Below, piece by piece: positions 44,702 to 53,751 of a DNA stretch of 64,000 bases. Below the pieces are notes generated by a model. The model had not been told where the DNA came from. It made no database searches and saw only the letters and a program-made list of their open reading frames with translations. The stretch covers positions 62,001-126,000 of the forward strand of contig NZ_FPBH01000011.1 of NCBI RefSeq assembly GCF_900116445.1, given 5' to 3'. The translations under genes were made by a program, and so were the position numbers. The DNA comes from Paraburkholderia aspalathi (lineage in GTDB: Bacteria; Pseudomonadota; Gammaproteobacteria; Burkholderiales; Burkholderiaceae). Position 1 is the first letter of the stretch, and every line of letters begins with the position of its first letter.

Positions 44702-46285
44702 TTGAGCCAGCCCTCTTCCCCGCCCGCCGCTGCCCCGCCTGCACCACCTGCACCGCCGCCTCTGCAAGGCGGCAAACTGGTTCTGGCGACCATCGCCGTT
44801 GCGCTCGCAACCTTCATGAACGTGCTCGACACGTCGATTGCGAACGTCGCGATTCCCACCATCTCGGGCAACCTCGGCGTCTCGGTCGATGAAGGCACAT
44901 GGGTCATCACGGTGTTCGCCGCGGCCAATGCGGTCTCGATTCCGCTAACCGGCTGGCTCACGCAACGCATTGGCCAGGTCAAGCTGTTTGTCGGCGCGAT
45001 TCTGATGTTCGTGCTGGCGTCATGGTTGTGCGGTATTGCGCCCACGCTGCCGATTCTGCTGGTCGCCCGAGTGTTCCAGGGCGCGGTGGCCGGTCCGCTG
45101 ATTCCACTCTCGCAAGCGATTCTGCTCGGCTCGTATCCCAAGGAGAAATCGTCGACCGCGCTCGCGCTCTGGGCCATGACGGCTACCGTCGGCCCGATTG
45201 CCGGCCCCGCGCTCGGCGGCTGGATCACGGATAGCTACAGTTGGTCGTGGATCTTCTACATCAACATTCCGGTCGGCATTTTCGCGGCCGGCGTGACGTG
45301 GATGATCTATCGCACCCGCGAGTCGGCAACCCGCAAGCCACCTATCGACGTGGTCGGGCTCGGCCTGCTGGTTACATGGGTCGCGTCGCTGCAGATCATG
45401 CTCGACAAGGGCAAGGACCTCGACTGGTTTTCGTCGCCGGTGATCGTGATTCTGGGCATCACCGCGGTGATCAGCTTCGCGTTCTTCCTCGTGTGGGAAT
45501 TGACTGAGGAAAACCCGATCGTCGATTTACGGCTGTTCCAGCAGCGCAATTTTCTCGGCGGCACGATTGCGATTTCGGTGGCGTACGGCGTGTTCTTCGG
45601 CAACCTGGTGCTGCTTCCGCAATGGATGCAGGAGTATCTGAACTACCGCTCCGTGGATGCGGGTCTCGTCACCGCGCCGCTCGGCATCTTCGCCGTGCTG
45701 CTCGCGCCGGTAATGGGCCGGGTGCTGCCGCGTTCGGATGCGCGCATCATCGCCACGCTCGCGTTTATCGGCTTTGCGATCGTGTTTTATATGCGCTCGA
45801 AGTACGTGATCGAAATCGACACGTGGCATCTCGTACTCCCCACGTTGCTGCAAGGCATTCCGATGGCGCTGTTCTTCGTGCCGCTGACGGCGATCATTCT
45901 GTCCGGTCAGCCGCCGAACAAGATTCCGGCGGCCGCCGGCCTGTCGAATTTCGCGCGGGTGTTTTGCGGCGCGGTGGGGACCTCGATCGCCGGCAACGAG
46001 TGGAACAACCGCACGGTGCTGCACCATGCAAGGCTGACCGAGCAGGCTACCGTGAACAACCCGCTGTTCAACCAGCAGATCGATTCGACCCAGTCGTTGC
46101 TCCATCTGAATACGCAATCGTCGCACGCGCTGTTCGATTTCACGGTGAACACTCAGGCCGCGATGATGGGCCTGAACGACATCTTCTTTGTGTCGGCGAT
46201 CATTTTCATTCTGATCATTCCGCTGATCTGGATTACGAAGCCGGCCAAGGGCGGCGGCGGAGCGGCTGCGTCGGGCGCGCACTGA
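44702..46285 (+). CDS. DHA2-family MFS multidrug transporter (EmrB type)
   Basis: 527 residues with 14 transmembrane helices expected. TM1 is LATIAVALATFMNVLDTSIANVAIPTI (Asp typical of DHA2), GWLTQRIGQVKLF is motif A and ATVGPIAGPALGGWI is motif C. The start is TTG 44702, supported by GGAGA six bp upstream; the next in-frame starts would remove TM1. No EmrA-like membrane fusion protein is adjacent, so a partner must be encoded elsewhere if it works as a tripartite pump. Confidence 0.9.
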   Translation: MSQPSSPPAAAPPAPPAPPPLQGGKLVLATIAVALATFMNVLDTSIANVAIPTISGNLGVSVDEGTWVITVFAAANAVSIPLTGWLTQRIGQVKLFVGAILMFVLASWLCGIAPTLPILLVARVFQGAVAGPLIPLSQAILLGSYPKEKSSTALALWAMTATVGPIAGPALGGWITDSYSWSWIFYINIPVGIFAAGVTWMIYRTRESATRKPPIDVVGLGLLVTWVASLQIMLDKGKDLDWFSSPVIVILGITAVISFAFFLVWELTEENPIVDLRLFQQRNFLGGTIAISVAYGVFFGNLVLLPQWMQEYLNYRSVDAGLVTAPLGIFAVLLAPVMGRVLPRSDARIIATLAFIGFAIVFYMRSKYVIEIDTWHLVLPTLLQGIPMALFFVPLTAIILSGQPPNKIPAAAGLSNFARVFCGAVGTSIAGNEWNNRTVLHHARLTEQATVNNPLFNQQIDSTQSLLHLNTQSSHALFDFTVNTQAAMMGLNDIFFVSAIIFILIIPLIWITKPAKGGGGAAASGAH

Positions 46286-46335
46286 TCGCGGTGTTTTTTG
46301 GCACTGCCTCAGCGGAGTCAACGGAGTCAGCGAAG

Positions 46336-47088
46336 TCACCGGAAATAGCGGGCGGGCGTGTCGCCGAAGGCATCGCGAAACACCGCGATAAACGACGACA
46401 CGTCGTTGTAGCCGACCTCGAGCGCCACCTGCGTGACGCTCTCTCCGGCGCCGAGATGCTCCAGTGCAACCAGCAAGCGCAGTTGCTGCCGCCACTGGCC
46501 GAAAGTCTGCCCGGTTTCCTTGACGAAAAGGCGCGCCGCCGTGCGAGCGGTGACGCCCGCAGCCCGGGCCAGATCGTCGAGCACCGCCGGCTCCGCCGGG
46601 TTAGCGCTCAGCGCCTCCACGATCCGCTGGATCCGTGGATCTTGCGGCCAGTGCAGCGCCAGAGGGGCTGTGGGCAACCCCGACAGTCGGTCCAGTAAAA
46701 CTTGCAGAAGACGCTCGGCCGGCTCGTCGAGCGGTTTGTCGTGCGGCAGATCAGCTGCGGCACTCAGCAAAGCTTCCACCAGAGGGTCGAGCGCCAAGGC
46801 AACGCCTTGCGCGGGTAGCGGCGCAGCGTCCGCATCGGCATACAGCGAATGGAGTTGCACCGGTTCGGCAGCCGACAGGTAATGCTGCACGTTCGCCATC
46901 AGCCAGAGCGCGTGCCCCGGCGGCACGACCCATCGTGCGGTTTCGGTGCGCACGGTCAGCACGCCGGCGCTCACGTGGATCAGCCGCGCGCGGCGGTAGG
47001 CGCGCCACGGTTCGTCCAGCACGTTGTAACGCTCATCGACCACGAATACCGGACGCTCGACGCCATCCGGATCGAAGGCTTGCGTCAT
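46336..47088 (-). CDS. AraC-family transcriptional regulator
   Basis: 250 residues: N-terminal cupin-like AraC_binding domain (about 10-100) and C-terminal double HTH (VLDDLARAAGVTARTAARLFVKETGQTFGQWRQQLRLL and VTQVALEVGYNDVSSFIAVFRDAFGDTPARYFR). It is divergent from glutaminase and convergent with the EmrB-type transporter. The inverted repeat upstream suggests autoregulation. Target genes may be the neighbouring transporter. Confidence 0.87.
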   Translation of the reverse strand: MTQAFDPDGVERPVFVVDERYNVLDEPWRAYRRARLIHVSAGVLTVRTETARWVVPPGHALWLMANVQHYLSAAEPVQLHSLYADADAAPLPAQGVALALDPLVEALLSAAADLPHDKPLDEPAERLLQVLLDRLSGLPTAPLALHWPQDPRIQRIVEALSANPAEPAVLDDLARAAGVTARTAARLFVKETGQTFGQWRQQLRLLVALEHLGAGESVTQVALEVGYNDVSSFIAVFRDAFGDTPARYFR

Positions 47089-47108
47089 GAAATGTCTGTT
47101 TTACCCGG

Positions 47109-47129
47109 TTACTGTAAGAAACACAGTAA
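47109..47129. promoter_or_regulatory. Inverted repeat upstream of the AraC gene
   Basis: TTACTGT-N7-ACAGTAA, perfect 7-bp arms, 20 bp upstream of the regulator start in the AraC/glsA divergent gap. Candidate operator of a dimeric regulator. Confidence 0.4.
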
Positions 47130-47238
47130 GACTAGCATAGCCTTCGCGAAACGCCGTTCGAACCCGGCAGCGCCTCGCCGCACGAACAATTCGCGCCAGG
47201 TTGCCAGTAGAATCGCGGCTTCAAACGGTCCGAGCTCA

Positions 47239-48153
47239 ATGAACTACGCATCCATCCTCGAACAGATTCAACGCGATCTTCAGCCTTATCCGGGTACCGG
47301 CAAGGTCGCCGATTACATTCCAGAACTGGCAAAGGTCCCGGCCGACAGCTTTGGCATGGCGATCGTCACGCCGTCCGGCGAAGTCTTCCGCATCGGCCAG
47401 GCCGATACGCGCTTCTCGATTCAGAGTATCTCCAAGTTGTTCGCCTGCACCATGGCTTTCCGGCTGCTCGGCGACGAGCTGTGGCTGCGCGTCGGCCGCG
47501 AACCGTCGGGCACGCCGTTCAATTCGCTGGTGCAGCTTGAAGCGGAGCAAGGCAAGCCGCGCAACCCGTTTATCAACGCCGGGGCGCTGGTTGTCACCGA
47601 TGTGCTGTGCCGCCGCTTCGTACGTGCCGAGACCGCGCTGGTGGAGTTCATGCGGCGGCTGACTGGCGAGATCACGATCGACTACGATTCGCGCGTCGCG
47701 CAGTCAGAGCTTCAACATGCAGATCGCAACCAGGCGATGGCGCATTTCATCGCGAGCTTCGGCAACATGGACATGCCCGTCCACGCTGTGGTCGAAGCGT
47801 ATTGCCGGCAGTGTGCGATTTCGATGAGCTGCGTCGAGCTGGCGAAGGCCGCGTTGTTTCTAAGTAATGGCGGCGTTGTGCCGTCGACCGGGGAACGCAT
47901 CCTCGACAGCAGTTCGACCAAGCGTTTGTCGGCCCTGATGCTGACCTGCGGCACCTACGACGCTGCGGGCGACTTCGTCTTTCGTGTCGGCTTGCCGGCA
48001 AAAAGCGGCGTGGGCGGTGGCATCGTCGCGGTGCTGCCGGGTGAGATGGCCGTGTGCGTGTGGTCGCCCGGGCTCGACGCGAACGGCAACTCACTCGCCG
48101 GTGCGAAGGCGCTGGAATTGCTGACCACGATTACGGGGCGGTCGATTTTTTGA
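47239..48153 (+). CDS. glsA: Glutaminase
   Basis: 304 residues, the length of bacterial glutaminase A. The beta-lactamase-like Ser-X-X-Lys is in FSIQSISKLF and the tail GGIVAVLPGEMAVCVWSPGLDANGNSLAG is characteristic. It hydrolyses glutamine to glutamate and ammonia, cytoplasmic, and in some species aids acid tolerance. ATG 47239 matches family length. Divergent from an AraC regulator. Confidence 0.95.
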   Translation: MNYASILEQIQRDLQPYPGTGKVADYIPELAKVPADSFGMAIVTPSGEVFRIGQADTRFSIQSISKLFACTMAFRLLGDELWLRVGREPSGTPFNSLVQLEAEQGKPRNPFINAGALVVTDVLCRRFVRAETALVEFMRRLTGEITIDYDSRVAQSELQHADRNQAMAHFIASFGNMDMPVHAVVEAYCRQCAISMSCVELAKAALFLSNGGVVPSTGERILDSSSTKRLSALMLTCGTYDAAGDFVFRVGLPAKSGVGGGIVAVLPGEMAVCVWSPGLDANGNSLAGAKALELLTTITGRSIF

Positions 48154-48234
48154 TTTTGTTGAGAGGGCGTTTCGGCGACGTATGCGATCCAGACGGTCGA
48201 TGTCGGTCGCAGCGAGGCGCCTTTCCTCTGCCGG

Positions 48235-48603
48235 TCAAGCCACTCCGATCAGCACATCAGCAGGAATGTGCAATCCCGCGTGAAGGCGGCGAATCATCGT
48301 CAGGCTGAGGGCACGCTTGCGGTTCAAAACCTCGTAGACCCGGTTCGCGTTACCGATGTACGGCTGCATATCCGGGACCGACAAGCCGGCCTGCTCCATC
48401 CTGAATTTGATGGCCTCAACAGGATCCGGACTTTGCAGCGGAAAGGTTTCAGCTTCGTAGCGCTCCACCAGGATCGACAGAATATCAAGGCGATCACCAT
48501 CCGGCGTGCCAGGCGCCGGGTCGGCATCGACAAGTTCGGATACGGTCGCGAGCGCGGCCTTGTAATCGTCCTCAGTATGCAGGGGGCGGATATCCATGTT
48601 CAT
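48235..48603 (-). CDS. HigA-like antitoxin (HTH)
   Basis: 122 residues. The C-terminal helix-turn-helix AGLSVPDMQPYIGNANRVYEVLNRKRALSLTMIRRLHAGLHIPADVLI resembles XRE/HigA antitoxins. Its ATG at 48603 overlaps the toxin stop by one base (TAATG), toxin first, the order usual for higBA. The N-terminal part probably neutralises the toxin. Confidence 0.83.
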   Translation of the reverse strand: MNMDIRPLHTEDDYKAALATVSELVDADPAPGTPDGDRLDILSILVERYEAETFPLQSPDPVEAIKFRMEQAGLSVPDMQPYIGNANRVYEVLNRKRALSLTMIRRLHAGLHIPADVLIGVA

Positions 48604-48905
48604 TACTCCAATTCCACGGTTTCAGCGTCGATCTTGTCATACTCGGCGTGAGTGCCAACGAATTGGACATAGACCACACCGATTCGATACGCGATCGCGA
48701 CTATCAATCGAAAATCGTTGCCCTTGATGTTGAACACCACTCTGTTTTTCCCAATGAAACTTGCCGAGCCATATTGATCCTTGATGTCCTGTGGCGTTTT
48801 CCAGTTCGCTTTAGAAGCTTCCGCGTGCCACGCCAACAGAGATTGCCCGGCTTGAGCGTGCCCTTCGATGAAGGAAAGAATGGTTTTTTTGGCAACGATT
48901 CGCAT
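48603..48905 (-). CDS. HigB-like mRNA interferase toxin
   Basis: 100 residues of the RelE/HigB family (KKTILSFIEGH, SASFIGKNRVVFNIKGNDFRLIVAIAYRIGVVYVQFVGTHAEYDKID). These ribosome-dependent endonucleases cut mRNA; basic and aromatic residues in the expected C-terminal region are present. ATG 48905 lies only a few bases after the predicted transcription start, so translation may be leaderless. ATG 48914 would add three residues. First gene of the pair. Confidence 0.83.
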   Translation of the reverse strand: MRIVAKKTILSFIEGHAQAGQSLLAWHAEASKANWKTPQDIKDQYGSASFIGKNRVVFNIKGNDFRLIVAIAYRIGVVYVQFVGTHAEYDKIDAETVELE

Positions 48906-48912
48906 GCAAGAC

Positions 48913-48941
48913 ATTTTAGTCCCAAATTGGGACTGCCGCAA
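48913..48941 (-). promoter_or_regulatory. higBA promoter with operator in the spacer
   Basis: On the minus strand TTGCGG (48936-48941) and TAAAAT (48913-48918) are 17 bp apart. The 17-bp palindrome AGTCCCAA-A-TTGGGACT (48918-48934) occupies the spacer almost exactly, so binding would block RNA polymerase. Confidence 0.72.
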
Positions 48942-48990
48942 CCGACGCGTTGAAATACAGACCTGACGATCCTCCCAGGGAATCAGCTTT

Positions 48991-49119
48991 CTACTCCCAC
49001 TTCGCCGCCTTCTTTTTGTCGCGCAAGACGGCACGCACTGCGTGTCCCGCGTCCAACAACGCGCGTGCCGCCGCGCCGCCCACCTTCCCTCTCACACCGG
49101 TAATTGCATACCTCCTCAT
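48991..49119 (-). pseudogene. Truncated NmrA/NAD(P)-binding oxidoreductase fragment
   Basis: 42 residues: MRRYAITGVRGKVGGAAARALLDAGHAVRAVLRDKKKAAKWE then a stop. The first two-thirds match the Rossmann N terminus (GxxGxxG) of NmrA-like proteins, normally about 280 residues. Only the dinucleotide-binding start remains. Confidence 0.6.
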
Positions 49120-49261
49120 CGCTCCTTGAATACGGCCAATGCCGTTCTGAGCGTGATTCCCGGCGTTTACCGATGATTTCACGAGAGCATGAATGTCATC
49201 TGCTCAGTGACTCGATGGCATGAAAAGCCTGATCCGAACCCCACCGGTGCAAAAAATGAGT

Positions 49262-49290
49262 TTGACAAACTATCTTTAGATATATATCTT
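49262..49290 (+). promoter_or_regulatory. Promoter and candidate operator of the PadR gene
   Basis: TTGACA (49262-49267) and TATCTT (49285-49290) are 17 bp apart. The perfect palindrome AGATATATATCT (49278-49289) overlaps the -10 box and more ATCTT/AAGAT-like half sites flank it, the type of site YqjI-like regulators recognise, suggesting autorepression. Confidence 0.65.
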
Positions 49291-49326
49291 ACGACACATC
49301 TTAAGACACAAATGGGAGTACCCAAC

Positions 49327-50310
49327 ATGCGTCATCACCACCGTTTTTCCCGTTCGCGTGGCGCGGACGAAGGTTTCTTCGCAGGGCATGACCGCCCGTC
49401 GCTGCATGCGCTTTGGCATGTGTTCACCCGTCATTACGAGTTCCACGGCGAGCGCGCCGGCGAACAACGTGGCGAAGACTTCGAACGCCGTCATGGCGGC
49501 CGTGGCAGCCGCGGCGGCCAGTACGAGTTCCACGGCGACGAGCGCGACCATGGCCGCCACGGCGGCCGCAATGAACACGGCGAGCGCGACGGCTTCGATC
49601 ACGGTCACCGCTTCGGCCATCAAGGCTACGACCGCTTCTCGCTTCACGCACTGTGGCACGCAATCGGCCGCCACGACGACTATCGCGGCGGCGGCGGTCG
49701 CGGCGGACGCTTCGGCGGCGGTGGCCCGGGCGGCTTCGGCGGCGACGGCGACGGTTTTCCGCGCGGCCGCAAATTCAGCTCCGACGATCTGCAATTGCTG
49801 CTGCTCTCGATGATCGACGCGCAGCCGAGCCACGGCTACGAGCTGATCAAGGCGCTCGAAACGCGTTCGAACGGCTTCTACAGTCCGAGCCCGGGCATGG
49901 TCTATCCGGCGCTCACGTATCTGGAAGAACTCGGCTACGTGACCGTGCAACTCGAAGGCAATCGCAAGCGTTACGAATTGTCGGAAGCGGGCCGCGAGTA
50001 CCTGGCCACCAACCGCGACCGCGTCGAATTGATGCTCGCCAAACTGTCGCACATCGCCCGCAAGATGGATTCCGTGCGCCGCGCGTTTGCCGGCGAGGAG
50101 CCCGCCGACATCAGCGAAGGCGGCTGGCTGCCCGAACTGAGCGAAGCACGCCGCGCGCTGAAGCATGCGCTCCTGCGCCGTGACAACGTACCGGCTGCCG
50201 AACAGCGCCGCATCGCCGCGATCCTGATGCGTGCGGCGAATGAAATCGAAGGCGAAGGCAAACCCGGCAGCGACCAGGGCGGTGATCAAGGCAGCGAACC
50301 GAGCGCTTGA
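49327..50310 (+). CDS. His-rich PadR-family metal-responsive regulator (YqjI-like)
   Basis: 327 residues. The C-terminal half is a PadR winged helix (DDLQLLLLSMIDAQPSHGYELIKALETRSNGFYSPSPGMVYPALTYLEELGYV) closely resembling E. coli YqjI. The N-terminal 122 residues contain 19 histidines plus Asp/Glu/Gly, and two copies of SLHALWH (25-31 and 105-111). YqjI has a shorter His/Cys-rich extension that binds nickel and lifts repression of a ferric-chelate reductase; the following gene is that reductase type, supporting the same logic. No Cys is seen in this extension, unlike YqjI. ATG 49327 follows GGGAG. Confidence 0.85.
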   Translation: MRHHHRFSRSRGADEGFFAGHDRPSLHALWHVFTRHYEFHGERAGEQRGEDFERRHGGRGSRGGQYEFHGDERDHGRHGGRNEHGERDGFDHGHRFGHQGYDRFSLHALWHAIGRHDDYRGGGGRGGRFGGGGPGGFGGDGDGFPRGRKFSSDDLQLLLLSMIDAQPSHGYELIKALETRSNGFYSPSPGMVYPALTYLEELGYVTVQLEGNRKRYELSEAGREYLATNRDRVELMLAKLSHIARKMDSVRRAFAGEEPADISEGGWLPELSEARRALKHALLRRDNVPAAEQRRIAAILMRAANEIEGEGKPGSDQGGDQGSEPSA

Positions 50311-50392
50311 GATCGCGCTATCCGACACCCGCGTTCGAAGGCGCCCGTGTGCACTTTCGAATGCCAATCAAACCGACAGGAGTGGCACCCTT

Positions 50393-51217
50393 ATGCTGAC
50401 AAATGACAACCGAGCCGATCTGGCCGTCCACCGCGTGCGGCATCCGCTGAAGTTCCGTCTGTTGCAGGTCAAGAAGGTCCACGCGCTGAACCCGCATCTG
50501 ATTCGCGTGACCTTCACGGGCGAGGATCTGCACGACTTCGTTTCCGCCTCGTTCGACGATCACATCAAAGTGTTCTTCCCCGAACCCGGCGCCGACAAAC
50601 CCGTGCTGCCGGAAAGCGGCCCTGACGGTCCCGTGTTTCCCGCGGGCCAGCGACCGATTGCCCGCGATTTCACGCCGCGCCGCTTCGACGCTGAAGCGCG
50701 CGAACTGGACATCGAGTTCGCCATGCACGAGGCCGGCCCGGCTGCAACGTGGGCGGCGCAAGCCAAAGTGGGTCAGTACCTCGGCGTCGGCGGCCCGCGC
50801 GGCTCGCTGGTGATACCGACGGGCTTCGACTGGCATCTGCTGATCGGCGACGACACGGCGCTGCCGGCGATTGCTCGCCGCCTGGAAGAGTTGCCGGCAG
50901 GCACACGCGTCGCGGCAGTGATCGAAGTGGCCGATCCGTCGGCACAGATCGAATTCGCAACGAAGGCCGAACTGCACATCGTCTGGCGCCATCGCAGCGA
51001 ATCGGGCTATCGCGGCGAGGCCTTGCTGCAAGCGGTACGCGAAATCTATCTGCCCGAAGACGGTGAAGGCTACGTATGGGCCGCCGGCGAATCCGCGACG
51101 ATGCGTGCAGTGCGCTACCACCTGTGCACGGAACGTGGCGTCGACAAGTCGCGCATTCGCGCGGCCAGCTACTGGAGACAGGGCGCCGAAGCGGTACATG
51201 AAACGCTCGACGACTAA
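50393..51217 (+). CDS. Siderophore-interacting FAD protein (YqjH/ViuB-like ferric reductase)
   Basis: 274 residues in two domains: FAD-binding (about 10-130; ARDFTPRRFDAEARELDIEFAMHE with the RxYTxR-like motif) and an NAD(P)H-binding SIP domain (about 140-270; FDWHLLIGDDTALPAIARRLEELPAG, VWAAGESATMRAVRYHLCTERGVDKSRIRAASYWRQG). It reduces ferric siderophores to release iron. 82 bp after the PadR regulator gene, same strand. ATG 50393 has AGGAG 11 bp upstream. Confidence 0.9.
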   Translation: MLTNDNRADLAVHRVRHPLKFRLLQVKKVHALNPHLIRVTFTGEDLHDFVSASFDDHIKVFFPEPGADKPVLPESGPDGPVFPAGQRPIARDFTPRRFDAEARELDIEFAMHEAGPAATWAAQAKVGQYLGVGGPRGSLVIPTGFDWHLLIGDDTALPAIARRLEELPAGTRVAAVIEVADPSAQIEFATKAELHIVWRHRSESGYRGEALLQAVREIYLPEDGEGYVWAAGESATMRAVRYHLCTERGVDKSRIRAASYWRQGAEAVHETLDD

Positions 51218-51294
51218 CTCTCTGCAGCGTACGCGCAATGAACTGCGCGAGCTCAGCAAGCGGCGTGCGTCGAACAAAAATAAGGAATTGACCG

Positions 51295-52551
51295 ATGTAT
51301 TCAATTAGCACAAAGCACGAGCGACGTTTGCTGTGGCTGCTTGCGCTGACGCAGTTCACCATCATCATGGACTTCATGGTGATGATGCCGCTCGGCCCGC
51401 AGATCATGCACTCGTTCAGCATCACACCGGCGGCGTTTGCGACGGCCGTATCAGCGTATTCGTGGTGTTCGGGGCTGTCGGGGTTGTTCGCAGCGACCTA
51501 TATCGACCGTTTCGACCGACGTCGTCTGTTGCTGACGATGTATGCACTGTTCGCGCTGTCGAACCTGGCGTGCGCGTTGGCGAGCAGCTTCCCCCTTCTG
51601 CTGGTCGCGCGCGCGTTTGCCGGCATCACGGGGGGCGTGTTGGGCTCGGTGATCATGGCGATTGTCGGCGACGTGATCCCGGTGCAGCGCCGTGGCGCCG
51701 CGACGGGCACGATCATGACCGCCTTTTCATTGGCCGCGATTGCCGGTGTGCCGGCAGGCGTGATGCTTGGCGCGCATTTCACCTGGGCAGCACCGTTCTA
51801 TTTGCTGGTGGTGTTGTCGGTGGCCGTCTGGATTGTGGGGTGGCAACTTGTGCCATCGCTTGCGGAGCATTTGAGTCGTCGCCAGCCGGCGCTCGGCGAG
51901 GTGCTGCCTGATTTGTGGCGGCTGCTGAGCAACCCGCGGCATATGAATGCGTTTGCGCTGACTTTCATGATGATGGTCGCGCACATGCTGGTGATCCCCT
52001 TCATTTCACCGGTGCTGGTCGCCAATCATGGCGTGGCGCCCGCGCAATTGTCGTGGTTGTATATGGCCGGCGGCGCGGCAACATTCTTCACGTCGCGCCG
52101 GGTCGGCCGGCTGGCAGACCGGTTCGGCACGCGGCTCGTATTCCGGATTGCGGCAGTACTCTCGTTTCTGCCCGTCCTGTTTGTGACCCATCTGCCAAAC
52201 CTGCCGTTCTACGCGCTGGTGATGTTTTTCCCGTTTTTCATGGTGCTGATGTCCGGGCGGATGGTGCCGATGCAGGCACTGCTGACGACCGTGCCGGAGC
52301 CTTCCCGCCGGGGTGCTTTTCTTAGCGCCAACAGCGCGCTGCAGGCATTGGGCACGGGGTGCGGCGCGTGGATCGGCGGCTTGATGCTGAGCAGTTCGCC
52401 CACGGGACAGATCGAAGGATATGGGACCGTCGGATGGGTGGCAGTTGCCGTCGCGTTAATCGGGGTGCTTTGGGTTTCCCGGGTTCGGGGGGCGCAAAGC
52501 ACCGTGCCGCCAACAGGTGTATTCAGGGGCGACACCGTAGGAGAAGGTTGA
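51295..52551 (+). CDS. MFS transporter
   Basis: 418 residues, 12 transmembrane helices expected. Starts LLWLLALTQFTIIMDFMVMMPLGPQIMHSF, with YIDRFDRRRLLLTMY (motif A) and a later RRVGRLADRFGTRLVF loop. Resembles drug or sugar efflux transporters of the DHA1 group. It lies 77 bp after the ferric reductase gene and may be in the same metal-regulated operon; export of a siderophore or drug is possible but unproven. Confidence 0.83.
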   Translation: MYSISTKHERRLLWLLALTQFTIIMDFMVMMPLGPQIMHSFSITPAAFATAVSAYSWCSGLSGLFAATYIDRFDRRRLLLTMYALFALSNLACALASSFPLLLVARAFAGITGGVLGSVIMAIVGDVIPVQRRGAATGTIMTAFSLAAIAGVPAGVMLGAHFTWAAPFYLLVVLSVAVWIVGWQLVPSLAEHLSRRQPALGEVLPDLWRLLSNPRHMNAFALTFMMMVAHMLVIPFISPVLVANHGVAPAQLSWLYMAGGAATFFTSRRVGRLADRFGTRLVFRIAAVLSFLPVLFVTHLPNLPFYALVMFFPFFMVLMSGRMVPMQALLTTVPEPSRRGAFLSANSALQALGTGCGAWIGGLMLSSSPTGQIEGYGTVGWVAVAVALIGVLWVSRVRGAQSTVPPTGVFRGDTVGEG

Positions 52552-52602
52552 CGTTCAAGCGCGCCGACGCAGTCTGAAACACCGCGTCGGCGGGCGCAGC
52601 CT

Positions 52603-53751
52603 TTAGCCTTCTTCAACCCCCAACCCAACCAGCGGATGCGTCTCCCGCTTCCACGGCGAGCTCAGAAAATGCCGGACGCGTTCCGAGCGCACTTCCGCAA
52701 GCGTCGCCGGCGCCCAGCGGCTCTTGCGATCCTTGTCGATCAACTGCGCCCTCACGCCTTCGCAGAAATCGCCTTCCTCGATCACCCGCTTGACGATGCC
52801 CAACTCCATCCGGAAACACTCCGCCAAGGTCATCTGCCGGCCGCGCAGGAGCGCCTCGCGCGTGACATACAGCATCGTGGGCGAGTGTCCAACCATCGCG
52901 TCATAAGCAGACTGCAGCCACTGTTTCACCTCACGCGCGGGCTCGCGCTCCAGATCGTGACGCAACGTGGCGACGATCCGCTCGATGCTCGAGCGCCGGT
53001 CGAAATGCCGCAGAATCAACTGCGTAAACGGCCCCAATGCAGCATGCGGAATGATGTTGCACGGCGGCTCGAACACGCCGCGCAATGCAGCCATCAAATC
53101 TCCCGCGTGCGACATGCGCTGCAGGCGCTCTTCGAAAGTACCAAGCCACTCGGCCGGCACGCACAAATCCGCCAGTTGCAGGCGCAACGCATCGGCGCCG
53201 GATAAGGTCACGCCGGTGAGCCCGACATATAACTCGACCTCCGCCGGCATCACACTCAGGAATCGTGTCGCACCGACGTCGGGCAGGAAGCCGATGCGCG
53301 TCTCCGGCATCGCAATCTTGCTGCGTTCCGTGACGATGCGCAGCCGCGCGCCCTGACCGAGCCCCATGCCGCCACCCATCGAGATACCGTCGAGCAAGGC
53401 GACCACCGGCTTCGGAAACTTGTGCAACGCGTAGTCGAGCCGGTATTCATCGGCGAAGAACGCAAGCCACCGGCTGTCGTCATTCTTTGCGAGCCGGTAC
53501 ACCTCTCGCACGTCGCCGCCGGCGCAAAAGCCCTTGGCGCCCGCTCCTTTCAGCACGAGTGCAACGATACCGTCGTCGGTACGGCAATGTTCGACCAGTA
53601 CGGCAAGCTCGCGCACCATCGCGTGCGATAGCGCATTGAGCACGGCCGGCCGGTTCAGCGTGATGATCGCCACGCGGTTGACGACCCGAAACAGAATTTC
53701 GCGCTCCGCTTCGACACCCGTGTCGACCGCGACGCTCTGCAAAGCGCTCAT
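52603..53751 (-). CDS. 3-Hydroxyisobutyryl-CoA hydrolase
   Basis: 382 residues of the crotonase fold, HIBYL-CoA hydrolase group (ECH_2). Features: AKGFCAGGDVREVYRLAKND, LLDGISMGGGMGLG (oxyanion loop) and MPETRIGFLPDVGATRFLS with the catalytic Glu and Asp. It hydrolyses 3-hydroxyisobutyryl-CoA to free acid and CoA in valine catabolism. Its start overlaps the hydratase stop by 4 bp (ATGA). Last gene of the operon. Confidence 0.92.
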   Translation of the reverse strand: MSALQSVAVDTGVEAEREILFRVVNRVAIITLNRPAVLNALSHAMVRELAVLVEHCRTDDGIVALVLKGAGAKGFCAGGDVREVYRLAKNDDSRWLAFFADEYRLDYALHKFPKPVVALLDGISMGGGMGLGQGARLRIVTERSKIAMPETRIGFLPDVGATRFLSVMPAEVELYVGLTGVTLSGADALRLQLADLCVPAEWLGTFEERLQRMSHAGDLMAALRGVFEPPCNIIPHAALGPFTQLILRHFDRRSSIERIVATLRHDLEREPAREVKQWLQSAYDAMVGHSPTMLYVTREALLRGRQMTLAECFRMELGIVKRVIEEGDFCEGVRAQLIDKDRKSRWAPATLAEVRSERVRHFLSSPWKRETHPLVGLGVEEG

